A stretch of 64,000 nucleotides of DNA, taken from NCBI GenBank assembly GCA_017853205.1, contig JAFMKB010000004.1, forward strand, positions 1-64,000. Reading direction: 5' to 3'. Source of the DNA: Gammaproteobacteria bacterium. GTDB lineage: Bacteria; Pseudomonadota; Gammaproteobacteria; Pseudomonadales; Pseudohongiellaceae. The position numbers and the translations under genes are program-made. Positions within the stretch are counted from its first letter, which is position 1. The number at the start of each line of letters is the position of its first letter. A model generated the notes under the pieces. It searched no databases, was not told the origin of the DNA, and saw only the letters and a program-made list of their open reading frames with translations. Shown here piece by piece: positions 41,659 to 51,212 of the stretch.

Positions 41659-43992
41659 ATGGATATCAATAATAAAATTGCCGAGGAACTCGGCGTGATG
41701 GTGCAGCAGGTTGCTGCAACGATAGCTCTCCTCGATGAGGGGTCGACGGTCCCCTTTATCTCGCGCTATCGCAAAGAAGCAACGGGTGGTCTCGATGACC
41801 TGCAGTTGCGAGATCTCGAAGTACGCCTACGGTATTTACGCGAACTTCAAGAGCGTAAGCAGGCGATCGTTGCGAGTATTATCGAGCAGGGCAAACTCAC
41901 GCCTGAGCTCGAGCAGAAAATCACTGCCGCTGAAACAAAATCGATTCTCGAAGATCTCTATCTTCCTTACAAAAAGAAGCGCCGCACTAAGGCAATGATT
42001 GCTATCGAGGCGGGCATCGAACCTCTCGCGGATAAACTCTTAGAGGATCCGACACTTGATCCCGAACAAGAAGCGGCGGCGTTTGTCGATGCCGAAGCAG
42101 GATTTGCAACCCCAAAAGAAGTGCTGGACGGCGCGAAGCAAATCCTGATGGAACGTTTCGCCGAGCACCCGGAGCTTAGCGGAAGTCTCCGCAACTATCT
42201 CTGGGAGGAGGGCGTGTTGCAGTCGCGTGTGGTCGAAGGTAAAGAAAGCGATGCGGCGAAATTCCGCGATTATTTCGACTACGATGAGCCGCTAAAACGC
42301 GTGCCCTCGCATCGCGCACTCGCCATCTTCCGCGGCCGCAAGGAAACCTATCTGCAGGTGGTTATCGCTACCCCCGCGGCAGTAGCTAATGCCGACAAGA
42401 CGCGTCCTGATATTGTACCCGAACGTGCAGAGCTCATGATTGCTAACACGTTCGGTATTGCCGACAAGGGCAGGGCGGCGGATCGCTGGCTTGCAGAAGT
42501 GGTCAAATGGACATGGAAAATAAAACTTCTCACGCGCTTAGAGTTAGACCTATTGGGTCAGCTCCGCGACAGCGCTGAGGAAGAAGCCATTCGAGTATTT
42601 GCCGAGAACATGAAAGCCATTCTGCTCGCCTCACCTGCAGGCAGCAAAGTGACTATGGGACTCGATCCCGGCCTGCGTACCGGCGTTAAAGTGTCGCTCG
42701 TCGATGCGACAGGTAAGTATCTAGAGGACACGGCGATATACCCGCACGCGCCAAAGAACCAATGGGATCAATCGATCGCAACACTCGCTGCGTTATGTGA
42801 GAAGCATAACGTAGAGTTGATCGCGATAGGTAACGGAACCGCGTCGCGTGAAACAGACAAGCTCGCGAGTGAACTTCTCAAGAGGCATCCGGAGCTGCGC
42901 GCGCAGAAAGCAATGGTAAGCGAGGCCGGTGCATCGGTGTATTCTGCAAGCGATATAGCCCGCGAAGAATTTCCAGACTTAGATGTCACCGTTCGCGGGG
43001 CAATTTCGATTGCTCGACGCCTGCAAGATCCGCTTGCAGAATTAGTAAAAATTGAGCCCAAGTCGATTGGCGTGGGTCAATATCAGCATGACGTCAGTCA
43101 AATAAAGCTGGGACATTCATTAGACGCCGTCGTCGAAGATTGTGTGAACGCTGTGGGGGTGGATGTGAATATGGCCTCTGCACCACTGCTACGGCGTGTA
43201 TCGGGGCTCAGCGCCTCTATCGCAACTAACATTGTCGCGTACAGAAATAGCAACGGCGCGTTTAAAACGCGCGCCGATCTTAAGGCAGTACCAAGGTTCG
43301 GTGAGAAAAGCTTCGAGCAGGCGGCAGGATTCCTGCGAATTGTCGATGGTGAGAACCCACTGGACGCGTCGGCTGTGCATCCTGAATCATATTCGGTTGT
43401 CGAAAAAATAGGCGCGGCAGGGCAAAAATCGGTTAATGATTTGATCGGTAACGTGAGCTATTTGAAGTCGCTGGATCCGAAAGTGTTTGTCGATGAGCGT
43501 TTCGGATTGCCGACAGTAACCGACATTCTTGCCGAGCTTGAAAAGCCCGGTCGAGACCCGCGACCAGAATTTAAAACCGCAGACTTCAAAGACGGCGTCG
43601 AAAAAGTGTCTGATCTCGAAGTGGGTATGGCACTTGAAGGTGTCGTCACCAATGTGACTAATTTTGGCGCTTTTATTGATATCGGTGTTCACCAAGATGG
43701 ACTCGTGCATATCTCAGCGCTGTCCCATAGCTTTGTCAAAGATCCTCATACGGTTGTTAAGACCGGCGACGTAGTAAAGGTCAAAGTGATGGAGGTTGAT
43801 ATAAATCGGCAAAGGATTGGTTTGTCGATGCGCCTGGATGACGATCCAGCGACACGCCAGGCCGAGTCCGCAAACCGAGGGCGTAGCGATGGCGCTCGTA
43901 CTAGCAATCGACAGCAGTCACAGCAGCGTTCGAGTGCGCCAGTGAAGACCGGCACTCTAGGCGATTTGTTGAAAGGTGCGATGAAAAAGTAA
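41659..43992 (+). CDS. tex: Tex-family S1 RNA-binding transcription accessory protein
   Basis: 777 residues. Helical N-terminal domains ('[20 protein letters not shown]'), a YqgF-like fold ('[17 protein letters not shown]'), HhH repeats ('[19 protein letters not shown]') and an S1 domain ('[20 protein letters not shown]') appear in the standard Tex order. The C-terminus is Ser/Gln/Arg-rich and low-complexity. The downstream yaeQ gene begins six bases after the stop. Confidence 0.95.
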   Translation: MDINNKIAEELGVMVQQVAATIALLDEGSTVPFISRYRKEATGGLDDLQLRDLEVRLRYLRELQERKQAIVASIIEQGKLTPELEQKITAAETKSILEDLYLPYKKKRRTKAMIAIEAGIEPLADKLLEDPTLDPEQEAAAFVDAEAGFATPKEVLDGAKQILMERFAEHPELSGSLRNYLWEEGVLQSRVVEGKESDAAKFRDYFDYDEPLKRVPSHRALAIFRGRKETYLQVVIATPAAVANADKTRPDIVPERAELMIANTFGIADKGRAADRWLAEVVKWTWKIKLLTRLELDLLGQLRDSAEEEAIRVFAENMKAILLASPAGSKVTMGLDPGLRTGVKVSLVDATGKYLEDTAIYPHAPKNQWDQSIATLAALCEKHNVELIAIGNGTASRETDKLASELLKRHPELRAQKAMVSEAGASVYSASDIAREEFPDLDVTVRGAISIARRLQDPLAELVKIEPKSIGVGQYQHDVSQIKLGHSLDAVVEDCVNAVGVDVNMASAPLLRRVSGLSASIATNIVAYRNSNGAFKTRADLKAVPRFGEKSFEQAAGFLRIVDGENPLDASAVHPESYSVVEKIGAAGQKSVNDLIGNVSYLKSLDPKVFVDERFGLPTVTDILAELEKPGRDPRPEFKTADFKDGVEKVSDLEVGMALEGVVTNVTNFGAFIDIGVHQDGLVHISALSHSFVKDPHTVVKTGDVVKVKVMEVDINRQRIGLSMRLDDDPATRQAESANRGRSDGARTSNRQQSQQRSSAPVKTGTLGDLLKGAMKK

Positions 43993-43997
43993 CATTT

Positions 43998-44549
43998 ATG
44001 GCACTTAAACCAACGATCTATAAAATGAAGCTCGCGCTAACGGATCTTGATCGAGAGGTCTACGAGAACCTTAGCCTCACGGTGGCGTGTCATCCATCGG
44101 AGACGCTCGAGCGCATGATGGTGCGCGTGCTTGCTTACTGCCTCAACGCCTGTGAAGGACTCGAGCTGTGTAAAGGGCTGAGTGATACTGAGGAGGCCGA
44201 TCTCTGGGCGCACTCACTCGACGGTTCTCTTGCCCTTTGGATCGACGTAGGAGAACCAACGATAGAGCGTATAAAAAAGGTGTCTCGTCTTGCGCCAGAT
44301 GTTCGCCTTTATAGTTTTAATTCCAAGTCCCCGACCTGGTGGGAACTATCGTCTCCCGAAATTGCTAAGTTACCCATCAGCGTTTTTCGCTTCGATTGGG
44401 TAGGTGTGCAAGCTCTCGCAAAGACGGTTGAACGGACGATGGAGTTCTCGATAACCGTCAGCGAAAGCAGTTTGTTCGTCTCGACGCCAGCCGGCGACTG
44501 TGAGCTTCATTTAGAGCAGCTGCAAGATGGCTCAGCCTTAAGACGATAG
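43998..44549 (+). CDS. yaeQ: YaeQ family protein
   Basis: 183 residues. 'KMKLALTDLDREVYENLSLT', 'HPSETLERMMVRVLAYCLNA' and 'WIDVGEPTIERIKKVSR' are YaeQ motifs; the fold is related to PD-(D/E)xK nucleases. Function is not firmly known. Six bases after tex, so co-transcribed. Confidence 0.93.
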   Translation: MALKPTIYKMKLALTDLDREVYENLSLTVACHPSETLERMMVRVLAYCLNACEGLELCKGLSDTEEADLWAHSLDGSLALWIDVGEPTIERIKKVSRLAPDVRLYSFNSKSPTWWELSSPEIAKLPISVFRFDWVGVQALAKTVERTMEFSITVSESSLFVSTPAGDCELHLEQLQDGSALRR

Positions 44550-44934
44550 GTCTGGCCGTTAGTTATTCGAACTCGAATTACTTCTTTAACCCTGTCGCAC
44601 CCCTAGCCAACAAGTTAGAACGTTGGCCGTCCTGTAGGACTCTTAGACCACAAACCTTCCTGATTTTTGTCCTCAAAAATACTTTCTGAATCAACTAAAA
44701 AATTCTTGTAGAAGATGCCACATAGGCAGTATAAAGCGCGCGTTGAAACACGTGGTCGTGCTAGCACGCACCGAACTCAGCGCGCTGTTCTTGGGATAAG
44801 TGTCTATGCAGTATCAGGCACTTGTTTTGGCAATGTGGAATAACCACATGATTTGGGTTCTCGGCAGTAGTCGCCTTATTAGAGAAACAGGCTTCGATTG
44901 TCCGCGACCGGTCGTTATTTGGAGAAAATTAACG
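44550..44934. other. Gap of about 385 bases between yaeQ and the SET gene
   Basis: No coding region is supported if the SET protein starts at 44935. Short hairpins are visible (CCAAC/GTTGG near 44607-44626; GTCCTGTAGGAC near 44629-44640; ATTTTTG/CAAAAAT near 44662-44679) and a 12-base palindrome CGTGCTAGCACG at 44757-44768. None has a clear function. Confidence 0.45.
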
Positions 44935-45405
44935 ATGCTCTATCCTGCTAGCTTTGGGGACAACCCCCTTTACCCAAAAGATACAGACTTCCGTGTGATC
45001 CGAAAGGACGACACAAATGGTTTCGGCGTAATCTCCCTAAGGTCGTTTAAGTGCGGAGAAATTGTTGCCGCTATGGCGGGTGAGAGAGTCTCTGATATTC
45101 GTCAACACACCCTGCAGATCGATGACAATACGCATCTGCACGATACCTATTTTTCGGGCTATTTCTTACATTCTTGTTCGCCAAATATTTCGTTAGATAT
45201 GCGTAATATGCTGATCACAGCGGTGAAAGATATTGCTGCCAACAGCTATTTAACGATGGACTATGCGGAAACCGAGCAAGTTTTGTTTAGGCAGTTTGCC
45301 TGCGCCTGCGGAAGTGAAAACTGCCGCGGTTGGATAACCGGCAACCAAGAAATTCACCCTGGTTTCATCCAGGAAGCTATTGCGTGCGGACCCGACGCTG
45401 CTTAG
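44935..45405 (+). CDS. Bacterial SET-domain protein (putative lysine methyltransferase)
   Basis: 156 residues from ATG 44935 after 'TTGGAGAAAATTAACG'; the track's GTG 44800 adds 45 residues without fold support. The SET core is visible: 'DDTNGFGVISLRSFKCGEIV' (start of SET), 'FLHSCSPNISLDMRN' (the NHxxxPN-like segment with S in place of N), 'YLTMDYAETE', and a post-SET 'CACGSENCRGWI'. Bacterial SET proteins of this size methylate protein lysines or are of unknown substrate. Terminated by an intrinsic hairpin before the next gene. Confidence 0.82.
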   Translation: MLYPASFGDNPLYPKDTDFRVIRKDDTNGFGVISLRSFKCGEIVAAMAGERVSDIRQHTLQIDDNTHLHDTYFSGYFLHSCSPNISLDMRNMLITAVKDIAANSYLTMDYAETEQVLFRQFACACGSENCRGWITGNQEIHPGFIQEAIACGPDAA

Positions 45406-45442
45406 CGCAAAAAAAACGAAACAGCAAAAAGTTCAGACACTG

Positions 45443-45474
45443 CAGCGCCGAGTCAGTCTCGAGCGCTGTTTTTT
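45443..45474 (+). terminator. Intrinsic terminator after the SET gene
   Basis: CAGCGC-C-GAG-TCAGT-CTC-GA-GCGCTG followed by six T. The stem has an internal mismatch of C against GA. Confidence 0.8.
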
Positions 45475-45518
45475 GCGTCTGTAGAAATTTTCAATACTCT
45501 CCGAAAGGAATAACGAAG

Positions 45519-46763
45519 ATGATGAATGCCGAAGAATCACAGCGCTGGTGGCAACGAGAAGACCTTGCCTATCGCGGTGAAGAGCTATTTTTTGCTGGCT
45601 TAGCAGTGTCAACGCTCGCGAAACGTTTCGGTTCTCCTGCCTTTGTCTATTCTTTCGCGCGCGTCCATGAAAATCTCGAGCGCGTTCACGCCGCACTTCG
45701 CGATGCGAAGCTACCTGCTGGCTACACGCTGCTCTATGCGATGAAGGCGAATCGATTTGCGCCATTGCTCACGAGTCTTCAGCATACGGGTCTCTGTGGG
45801 ATCGACGCGTGTTCTCCGCGCGAGGTCGAGCACGCCGTCAGCTGCGGTTTCAGACCAGATCAGATTTCGTTTACCGCAGGCAGTCTTTCGCGACGAGACG
45901 TCGATGCGCTTGCGTGTTTCGATGGACTTTTTGTCGACTGTGATTCGCTACATGCGATTAAAACTTGGGGTGAAATTAAACCGGGCTCGTCGATCGGCAT
46001 CCGCGTTAATCCGGGTATGGGCGTTAGCCGCGCCGACAACGACAAACTTCAGTATGCCGGTGTCGCAGCCACGAAATTTGGAATCTACGAAGAGCAATTG
46101 CAGGAGGCCCTGAGCCTAGCGGCCCATTACAGCCTCAAGATTACGAAAATTCACTTCCACACTGGCTGCGGCTATCTGACTGCCGAATTGCCACAGTGGG
46201 ATCGCGTGTTGGGCGCGTGCTTGGAAAAATTCGTTGAGCGGTGCCCGGACGTCACCACGGTCAACGTTGGTGGAGGCTTAGGCGTGCCTCACGTTGCGAG
46301 TGACGGTGTTCTCGATCTCGCTGAATGGAGCCGTGTGCTGAACAAGCACTTTGGACATCGCCAATACAAAGTGGAACTCGAGCCTGGTGAATACTTGCTT
46401 AAAGATGCCGGTATTTTGATCCTAGGAAAAACATTTGAAGAGACTAAACAGACGTCACGGTTTGTTGGTGTTGACGCGGGATTCAACATTGCGCCGGAGC
46501 CTGCTTACTACAATCTTCCTTTTCAGCCACTAGCGCCGATTTGTAGGGGCGAGCTTAGGCAGGTGACAGTGGTGGGTAATATCAACGAAGCGCTAGATGT
46601 GTGGTATCGCGATGCCTGGTTGCCTGAACTGAGCGAGCAAGATTATTTGGTGCTGATAAATGCCGGGGCCTATTCGGCATCTATGGCGTCTAATCACTGT
46701 ATGCGTGGAGACGGCAATACCATGGTTCGTGAATTCCTGTTGCCGGATACAAAGGAGCAGTAG
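45519..46763 (+). CDS. Type III-fold PLP-dependent decarboxylase (LysA/ornithine-decarboxylase-like)
   Basis: 414 residues from ATG 45519 after 'CCGAAAGGAATAACGAAG'. The track start 45330 overlaps the SET gene and the terminator. Lys76 in 'LLYAMKANRF' is the PLP-binding lysine; 'IHFHTGCGYL', 'VNVGGGLGVP' and 'VELEPGEYLL' are the expected alanine-racemase-like barrel motifs, and 'GAYSASMASNHCMRG' closes the active site. It resembles the diaminopimelate decarboxylase group but the specificity motifs are not decisive; ornithine, lysine or a carboxynorspermidine-type substrate are alternatives. Confidence 0.85.
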   Translation: MMNAEESQRWWQREDLAYRGEELFFAGLAVSTLAKRFGSPAFVYSFARVHENLERVHAALRDAKLPAGYTLLYAMKANRFAPLLTSLQHTGLCGIDACSPREVEHAVSCGFRPDQISFTAGSLSRRDVDALACFDGLFVDCDSLHAIKTWGEIKPGSSIGIRVNPGMGVSRADNDKLQYAGVAATKFGIYEEQLQEALSLAAHYSLKITKIHFHTGCGYLTAELPQWDRVLGACLEKFVERCPDVTTVNVGGGLGVPHVASDGVLDLAEWSRVLNKHFGHRQYKVELEPGEYLLKDAGILILGKTFEETKQTSRFVGVDAGFNIAPEPAYYNLPFQPLAPICRGELRQVTVVGNINEALDVWYRDAWLPELSEQDYLVLINAGAYSASMASNHCMRGDGNTMVREFLLPDTKEQ

Positions 46764-46841
46764 ATCTGAGTTATTACTCGATTGGCGAGACTCGCTTTAA
46801 TCAGAATCTGTTATCCTCTAAACGACACGTCGGAGGAAAAA

Positions 46842-47306
46842 ATGGACAACGAACTGTTTATAAAGCGCATCACGCTCAAGGCGAATCTCGAGAAGCTTGC
46901 AGGCAAGATAAATGCTGCGCAATGGGACGAAGGCAATGCGCTGCTCGGCGGCGGGTATACCGCTGATTCTCTTGAGTGGTATTTGCGCGGTGAGGGAAAT
47001 TTCTTCTTCGTCTGTTTTATAGGATCAGACCTCGCGGGTATGGCCTCGGCACAGCTTCTGCCTCGCGCCTACGGAAAACACAGCACGTTCTATGTTGATG
47101 AGCTCGATACGGCGGTTAACTTTCGCAGGCGAGGGGTGGCAACGGCATTGATGAACGAAATTAAACTACTCGCCGACGAAACCGACAGCTATGAACTGTG
47201 GCTTGGGACCGAAAAAACCAACACCGGCGCACAGAGGCTCTACGAAAAATTAGCGCCAGACAGCGTTGAGGAGTTCGTCGGCTATACGTGGAATCTAGAG
47301 GATTAA
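46842..47306 (+). CDS. GNAT-family N-acetyltransferase
   Basis: 154 residues from ATG 46842 after 'CGGAGGAAAAA', a strong site; the track start 46782 adds 20. 'YVDELDTAVNFRRRGVATAL' contains the acetyl-CoA loop RRRGVATAL, and 'TEKTNTGAQRLYEKL' the C-terminal motif B. It is of the aminoglycoside-acetyltransferase-like length, but substrate is unknown. It sits 20 bases before the convergent membrane-protein gene. Confidence 0.9.
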   Translation: MDNELFIKRITLKANLEKLAGKINAAQWDEGNALLGGGYTADSLEWYLRGEGNFFFVCFIGSDLAGMASAQLLPRAYGKHSTFYVDELDTAVNFRRRGVATALMNEIKLLADETDSYELWLGTEKTNTGAQRLYEKLAPDSVEEFVGYTWNLED

Positions 47307-47326
47307 TCAGCAGTCCAAAGCGTTTC

Positions 47327-48091
47327 TTAGTCAGTAGATCGCTCAAATAGGGTTCGGTATTTTCGCGTCTGATACCCTATCGCGATACCGCCGATAACGC
47401 CTGGCGCTACCCAGAGTACGATGCTATAGCCCCTAACTGTATCGCCGAACACCTCGCTTAGAAAGTTCAGGCCGCCGAAGACAAAGAACGCGGTATAGGC
47501 AGCAATGCCTGAGGCGATTAAGCCATTAAGATGTTCCGTCCACCATTCCTTCGTACGTGTTACAGGCTTCAAGGCGAAATACAGGCAGCTTGCCGAAGTA
47601 TAGATTTCGAACACACCAAAAAGAATGAATAATATCGAGCCTGTTGCGAGTCCGTTTACAGAGAGTCCGAGTCCCGCAACGATAAGTGCAGCGCAGAGGC
47701 CGAGTTGGATCGGTTCGCGCAGCGCGCTTCGGTCCTCTTTGCCCTGCACTGTGAGCCAGCCATGACGTGTTGATAGTAAGACAAGCAGGGATATTGAAAA
47801 TAGAAATAGGGCGAAATCTCGAACCTCACGACTGACAGCGACGGCGCGGGCAGGCTCTAAAGCTATGCCTGGAGCATGCATCGCAAGTGGGAAAAGCAAA
47901 TCTAATGTAGTGACAGTGATACCAGAAAAACCAACTGCATACATTACAACCGCGAAATAGCGGCCAAATTTTTTGTGATTAAGATTTCCTTTACGTGTTA
48001 CCACGGGAATCCAGAAGAGTAGCAGGCCGCAGCTGCCGAAAGCCACGTGAAGACGTATCACATTCTCATGCACCCAATGCAGTATTTCCAT
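47327..48091 (-). CDS. Multi-span inner-membrane protein of unknown function
   Basis: 254 residues with about seven membrane segments. The N-terminal 'VIRLHVAFGSCGLLLFWIPV' and 'LNHKKFGRYFAVVMYAVGF' recall DUF2306-like heme-lacking membrane proteins, but the match is by eye. Conserved His at residues about 15 and 39. No enzymatic motif seen. It is divergent from the S4 gene over a region with tandem repeats. Confidence 0.7.
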   Translation of the reverse strand: MEILHWVHENVIRLHVAFGSCGLLLFWIPVVTRKGNLNHKKFGRYFAVVMYAVGFSGITVTTLDLLFPLAMHAPGIALEPARAVAVSREVRDFALFLFSISLLVLLSTRHGWLTVQGKEDRSALREPIQLGLCAALIVAGLGLSVNGLATGSILFILFGVFEIYTSASCLYFALKPVTRTKEWWTEHLNGLIASGIAAYTAFFVFGGLNFLSEVFGDTVRGYSIVLWVAPGVIGGIAIGYQTRKYRTLFERSTD

Positions 48092-48142
48092 CTCCGCTCT
48101 CCCTAGAATCAGTTTGTCTATGCGTCATTTTTAGAGGCGTTT

Positions 48143-48196
48143 ATTCAAAAGTGCTCATTCAGAAGTGCTTATTCAGATGTCTATTCAGAGGCTCTT
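48143..48196. repeat. Four imperfect tandem repeats of about 14 bases
   Basis: ATTCAAAAGTGCTC, ATTCAGAAGTGCTT, ATTCAGATGTCT and ATTCAGAGGCTCTT follow each other without gaps between the divergent 47327-48091 and S4 genes. Confidence 0.75.
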
Positions 48197-48345
48197 AGCA
48201 TCACCTTTCCTAAAATCTTTACTTGTGTCAAGGCCGCGAATGAAAGGCAGATCTTCTCACTTAATTGACTGCTATACTGAACAGATCGGCGGTAACGCGA
48301 ATCGCTAACTACGCGCGCCTAAAATCGGATAGAAGGGATGCAGCA

Positions 48346-48813
48346 ATGAATGGTGACAAAACGGGCGAAAGCAGATTGAAACCGCGGTCAGTCGAGTTGC
48401 TGCGTGAGCCAGTTGAGCTATACAAAGTGCTTAAATTCGAAGGCTTGGTGGCGAGTGGTGGTGAAGCGAAAGCGGCGATTGACGCAGGTCTTGTGTTCGT
48501 AAACGATAAAATAGAAAAGCTGAAGCGCAAGAAATTGGTTAACGGCGACACGGTGCGCATGGGTGAAGAGTCCCTGATCCTCAAATTAGCCGAGGATTAC
48601 GATCCAGCGTCAAAGCCGGTCAAAGCGAAAGCCAGCAAAATTGCGCCTGCACCTCCCGCCAAGAAGGACTGGCGTCGAAAGAGGACGCCGGCTCAGATCG
48701 ATGCCGACGCCGGCGTGGTGTCAGACCGAAAGCCTCAAGGCGTTTCGAAAAAAGGCAATCAGAGAGCGGCGCGTCCAACGCTTGGCGCGTTGAGTAAAAA
48801 AACGCGCCAGTGA
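48346..48813 (+). CDS. S4-domain RNA-binding protein (YbcJ-like)
   Basis: 155 residues from ATG 48346 after 'AGAAGGGATGCAGCA'; the track start is 27 codons further out. 'LYKVLKFEGLVASGGEAKAA' and 'VFVNDKIEKLKRKKLVNGDT' form the S4 RNA-binding fold, followed by a long basic, Pro/Ala-rich tail ('KKDWRRKRTPAQIDADAG'). The S4 part resembles small YbcJ-like proteins; the tail is unusual and probably binds nucleic acid. Convergent with yaiL. Confidence 0.85.
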   Translation: MNGDKTGESRLKPRSVELLREPVELYKVLKFEGLVASGGEAKAAIDAGLVFVNDKIEKLKRKKLVNGDTVRMGEESLILKLAEDYDPASKPVKAKASKIAPAPPAKKDWRRKRTPAQIDADAGVVSDRKPQGVSKKGNQRAARPTLGALSKKTRQ

Positions 48814-48839
48814 AGTTAATTTTATTCCATGCGCGCATA

Positions 48840-49400
48840 TTACCAGTCGAGGTCATCGGGAATCGCAAAGTCAGCATAGGCCTGCTCTTCGAGTTCGAGC
48901 TTAGTGAGCTGCTTTGGATTCGCGATCGTCACAAAATGCTCAGCGCTACGTTCTTGAATCTTGTGCGCCACATCCACAGGCACAACGACATATTTTCCGT
49001 CGACTTTTGATTCGACAACGGCTAGCGTGCCACCGCTGAGCTGTTCGCGAGTGCGCGCGTCTACCCAAATTTGTTTGACTTTGTTTTCATGCTTGAAGTT
49101 GAATTTTAGCTCGCCTCCAACCTTCATTGCATTTGCTTCGATTAGCTGTCTGATTTGCGCCATTTTCGCGCGCCACTCTCCGTCGCGATTCCGTTCTTCG
49201 TTGAGCTTTCGATCGCGTTCGATCTGCTCTTGGCGCTGTTTTTTGCGCGCTAACTCTGTTTCCTGCTTGGCGTTTTTCTTAACAGTTTTTTTCTGCTGAG
49301 GTTGCTTGCTCTCTTTGCGCTTGGCGCGCTCAAGCTGTTTCGCTTTTTTCTCATCAACGAGGCCAGACTTCTTAAGTTGATCTTGTAATGACAAACCCAC
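48840..49400 (-). CDS. yaiL: DUF2058 / YaiL nucleoprotein
   Basis: 186 residues. 'MGLSLQDQLKKSGLVDEKKA' is the standard start, then a long basic coiled region ('QERIERDR'-like repeats), then the C-terminal domain with 'KFNFKHENKVKQIWVDARTR' and 'AYADFAIPDDLDW'. The family is nucleoid- or RNA-associated. The ORF-track 84-residue plus-strand ORF overlapping its start is not supported. Confidence 0.92.
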   Translation of the reverse strand: MGLSLQDQLKKSGLVDEKKAKQLERAKRKESKQPQQKKTVKKNAKQETELARKKQRQEQIERDRKLNEERNRDGEWRAKMAQIRQLIEANAMKVGGELKFNFKHENKVKQIWVDARTREQLSGGTLAVVESKVDGKYVVVPVDVAHKIQERSAEHFVTIANPKQLTKLELEEQAYADFAIPDDLDW

Positions 49401-49635
49401 GCGAGCTTCCCCTTGTATTTATCTTTCGGACAGATGACGCAATGCTACAAAAAAATCCTGACATAACGTATGCAAACGATAGAGTGAATGTTACCGGCGT
49501 ACTAACTCTATGGCTAGCAGATGCCGCACGACGCATCTCAAATTGTACTATCCCAGCGCTGTTTCATCGAGAATCTTTGCCTAAACCCCTCATCTTGGTT
49601 AGTCTTGATGGAAACGGGTATATGAGAGCAACGCC

Positions 49636-51150
49636 ATGTTAGATGTCTTAATTGTAGGAGCCGGCATATCCGGCATTAGTGCCGCCTGTCATCTTGAGAA
49701 GCGCTGCGCTAAAAAGCGCTATGCGGTACTCGAAGGGCGCGACAATGTGGGCGGAACTTGGGACTTATTCCGCTACCCAGGTATTCGATCCGACAGTGAC
49801 ATGCATACTTTCGGTTTTAGTTTCAAACCTTGGACAAACCCTAAATCTATTTCGGACGGTGAATCAATTCGCGAGTACCTGAAAGAGGCGGTTGCCGAGT
49901 ATGGAGTCAAAGATAAAATTCGCTTCGGTCATAAAGTCGTTTCAGCTAACTGGGATAGCATGCGCGATGTCTGGCTTGTCACTGCAACGAATGTTGCCGG
50001 TGAGACGGTCGAAATTGAGACGCGCGTACTTTTCATGTGCAGCGGTTACTACAACTACGCCGAAGGTTATACGCCGGACTATCCAGGGTTAAGTAATTTT
50101 AAGGGCCAGCTGATCCATCCGCAAAAATGGCCAGAGGATCTCGACTACTCAGGTAAGAAAGTTGCAGTAATTGGCAGCGGCGCGACGGCAGTGACGATTG
50201 TCCCAAACATGGTCGATAAAGCCGCGCAGGTGACAATGATTCAACGTTCGCCAACCTATATGTTTTCGCGCCCAGCAAAAGACGCAGTCGCGAACTTCCT
50301 CGGCACTGTATTGCCTAGCAAGTGGGCTTATGCGCTTACTCGCTGGAAGAATATTTATTTTCAGAACGCGACTTACAAAGGGGCGCGTAAAAATCCGGAA
50401 AAAACTAAAAAGCTTCTATTAGATAGCGTACGGAAATCACTAGGCGACGACTACGACATCGATACGCATTTTACGCCGCGCTATAACCCCTGGGAGGAAC
50501 GCCTCTGCCTTATTCCTGACGATGATTTCCTATCAGCTGTGAAAAGCGGTTCAGCAGAGGTGGTAACCGATACGGTTGATAAATTTGTCGAGAATGGCGT
50601 TTTAATGTCATCGGGTAGATTGGTCGAAGCAGATATTGTGGTGAGTGCAACAGGTCTTAACATGCAGTTTATGGGGGGCGTAGAATTTTTTCTCGACGAG
50701 GTGAAACTCGATCTTAGCAAAAAATACTACTATCAGGGCATGATGTTTTCGGGCGTGCCTAATCTTATTCAGACATTTGGCTACATCAATGCCTCATGGA
50801 CACTGCGCGCTGACCTCAACTCGATATTCGTCTGTGACTTGTTGCAAGAGATGGACAGAAAGAACGCAAGTCATTGCGTGCCAAAGTTGCGTCCCGAGGA
50901 TGCTTCGATGGTGCCACGGCCAACTATTTCGGGCTTTAATCCTGGATATATGCAGCGCGGGATTCATGAGTTTCCGAAACAGGGTGAGCATGCCCCATGG
51001 CATAACACTCAGGACTATTTGCTTGATCGAAAGATCCTCAAGAGCAACCTTTTTTCAGACGGCGTGCTTCAATTCGGGCAAGCTGATTGCAAAGATTCGG
51101 CTAACAAAGCGCAAGAAACTCACGAAACTCACGAAACAAAAGTCGCGTAA
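49636..51150 (+). CDS. Flavin-dependent monooxygenase, type I Baeyer-Villiger-like
   Basis: 504 residues. FAD motif 'GAGISGISAA' (8-17), the Baeyer-Villiger fingerprint 'FKGQLIHPQKWP' (155-166), then NADP motif 'VIGSGATAV' (178-186). This order and the FxGxxxHxxxWP pattern mark it as a BVMO-type enzyme that inserts oxygen next to a ketone. The C-terminus ends in the odd tail 'AQETHETHETKVA' with a short ETH repeat. Its substrate, perhaps a cyclic or sterol ketone, is unknown. The 235-base leader upstream holds nothing clear. Confidence 0.88.
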   Translation: MLDVLIVGAGISGISAACHLEKRCAKKRYAVLEGRDNVGGTWDLFRYPGIRSDSDMHTFGFSFKPWTNPKSISDGESIREYLKEAVAEYGVKDKIRFGHKVVSANWDSMRDVWLVTATNVAGETVEIETRVLFMCSGYYNYAEGYTPDYPGLSNFKGQLIHPQKWPEDLDYSGKKVAVIGSGATAVTIVPNMVDKAAQVTMIQRSPTYMFSRPAKDAVANFLGTVLPSKWAYALTRWKNIYFQNATYKGARKNPEKTKKLLLDSVRKSLGDDYDIDTHFTPRYNPWEERLCLIPDDDFLSAVKSGSAEVVTDTVDKFVENGVLMSSGRLVEADIVVSATGLNMQFMGGVEFFLDEVKLDLSKKYYYQGMMFSGVPNLIQTFGYINASWTLRADLNSIFVCDLLQEMDRKNASHCVPKLRPEDASMVPRPTISGFNPGYMQRGIHEFPKQGEHAPWHNTQDYLLDRKILKSNLFSDGVLQFGQADCKDSANKAQETHETHETKVA

Positions 51151-51212
51151 TGAGTCGCCGATGAGTCTTCGGGGCTTATGAGCGCCTCCTAGAAAGAGGC
51201 GTTGATAAGCGG

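Noticed and set aside
44757-44768. Palindrome CGTGCTAGCACG
   Set aside because: Single copy, no known operator family recognised and no promoter placed near it.
44807-44824. Sigma54-like sequence GGCACTTGTTTTGGCA
   Set aside because: The GG and GC elements are not in the required spacing.
49388-49642. 84-residue ORF before the monooxygenase
   Set aside because: Overlaps the start of yaiL and the monooxygenase start, has no domain and no ribosome site.
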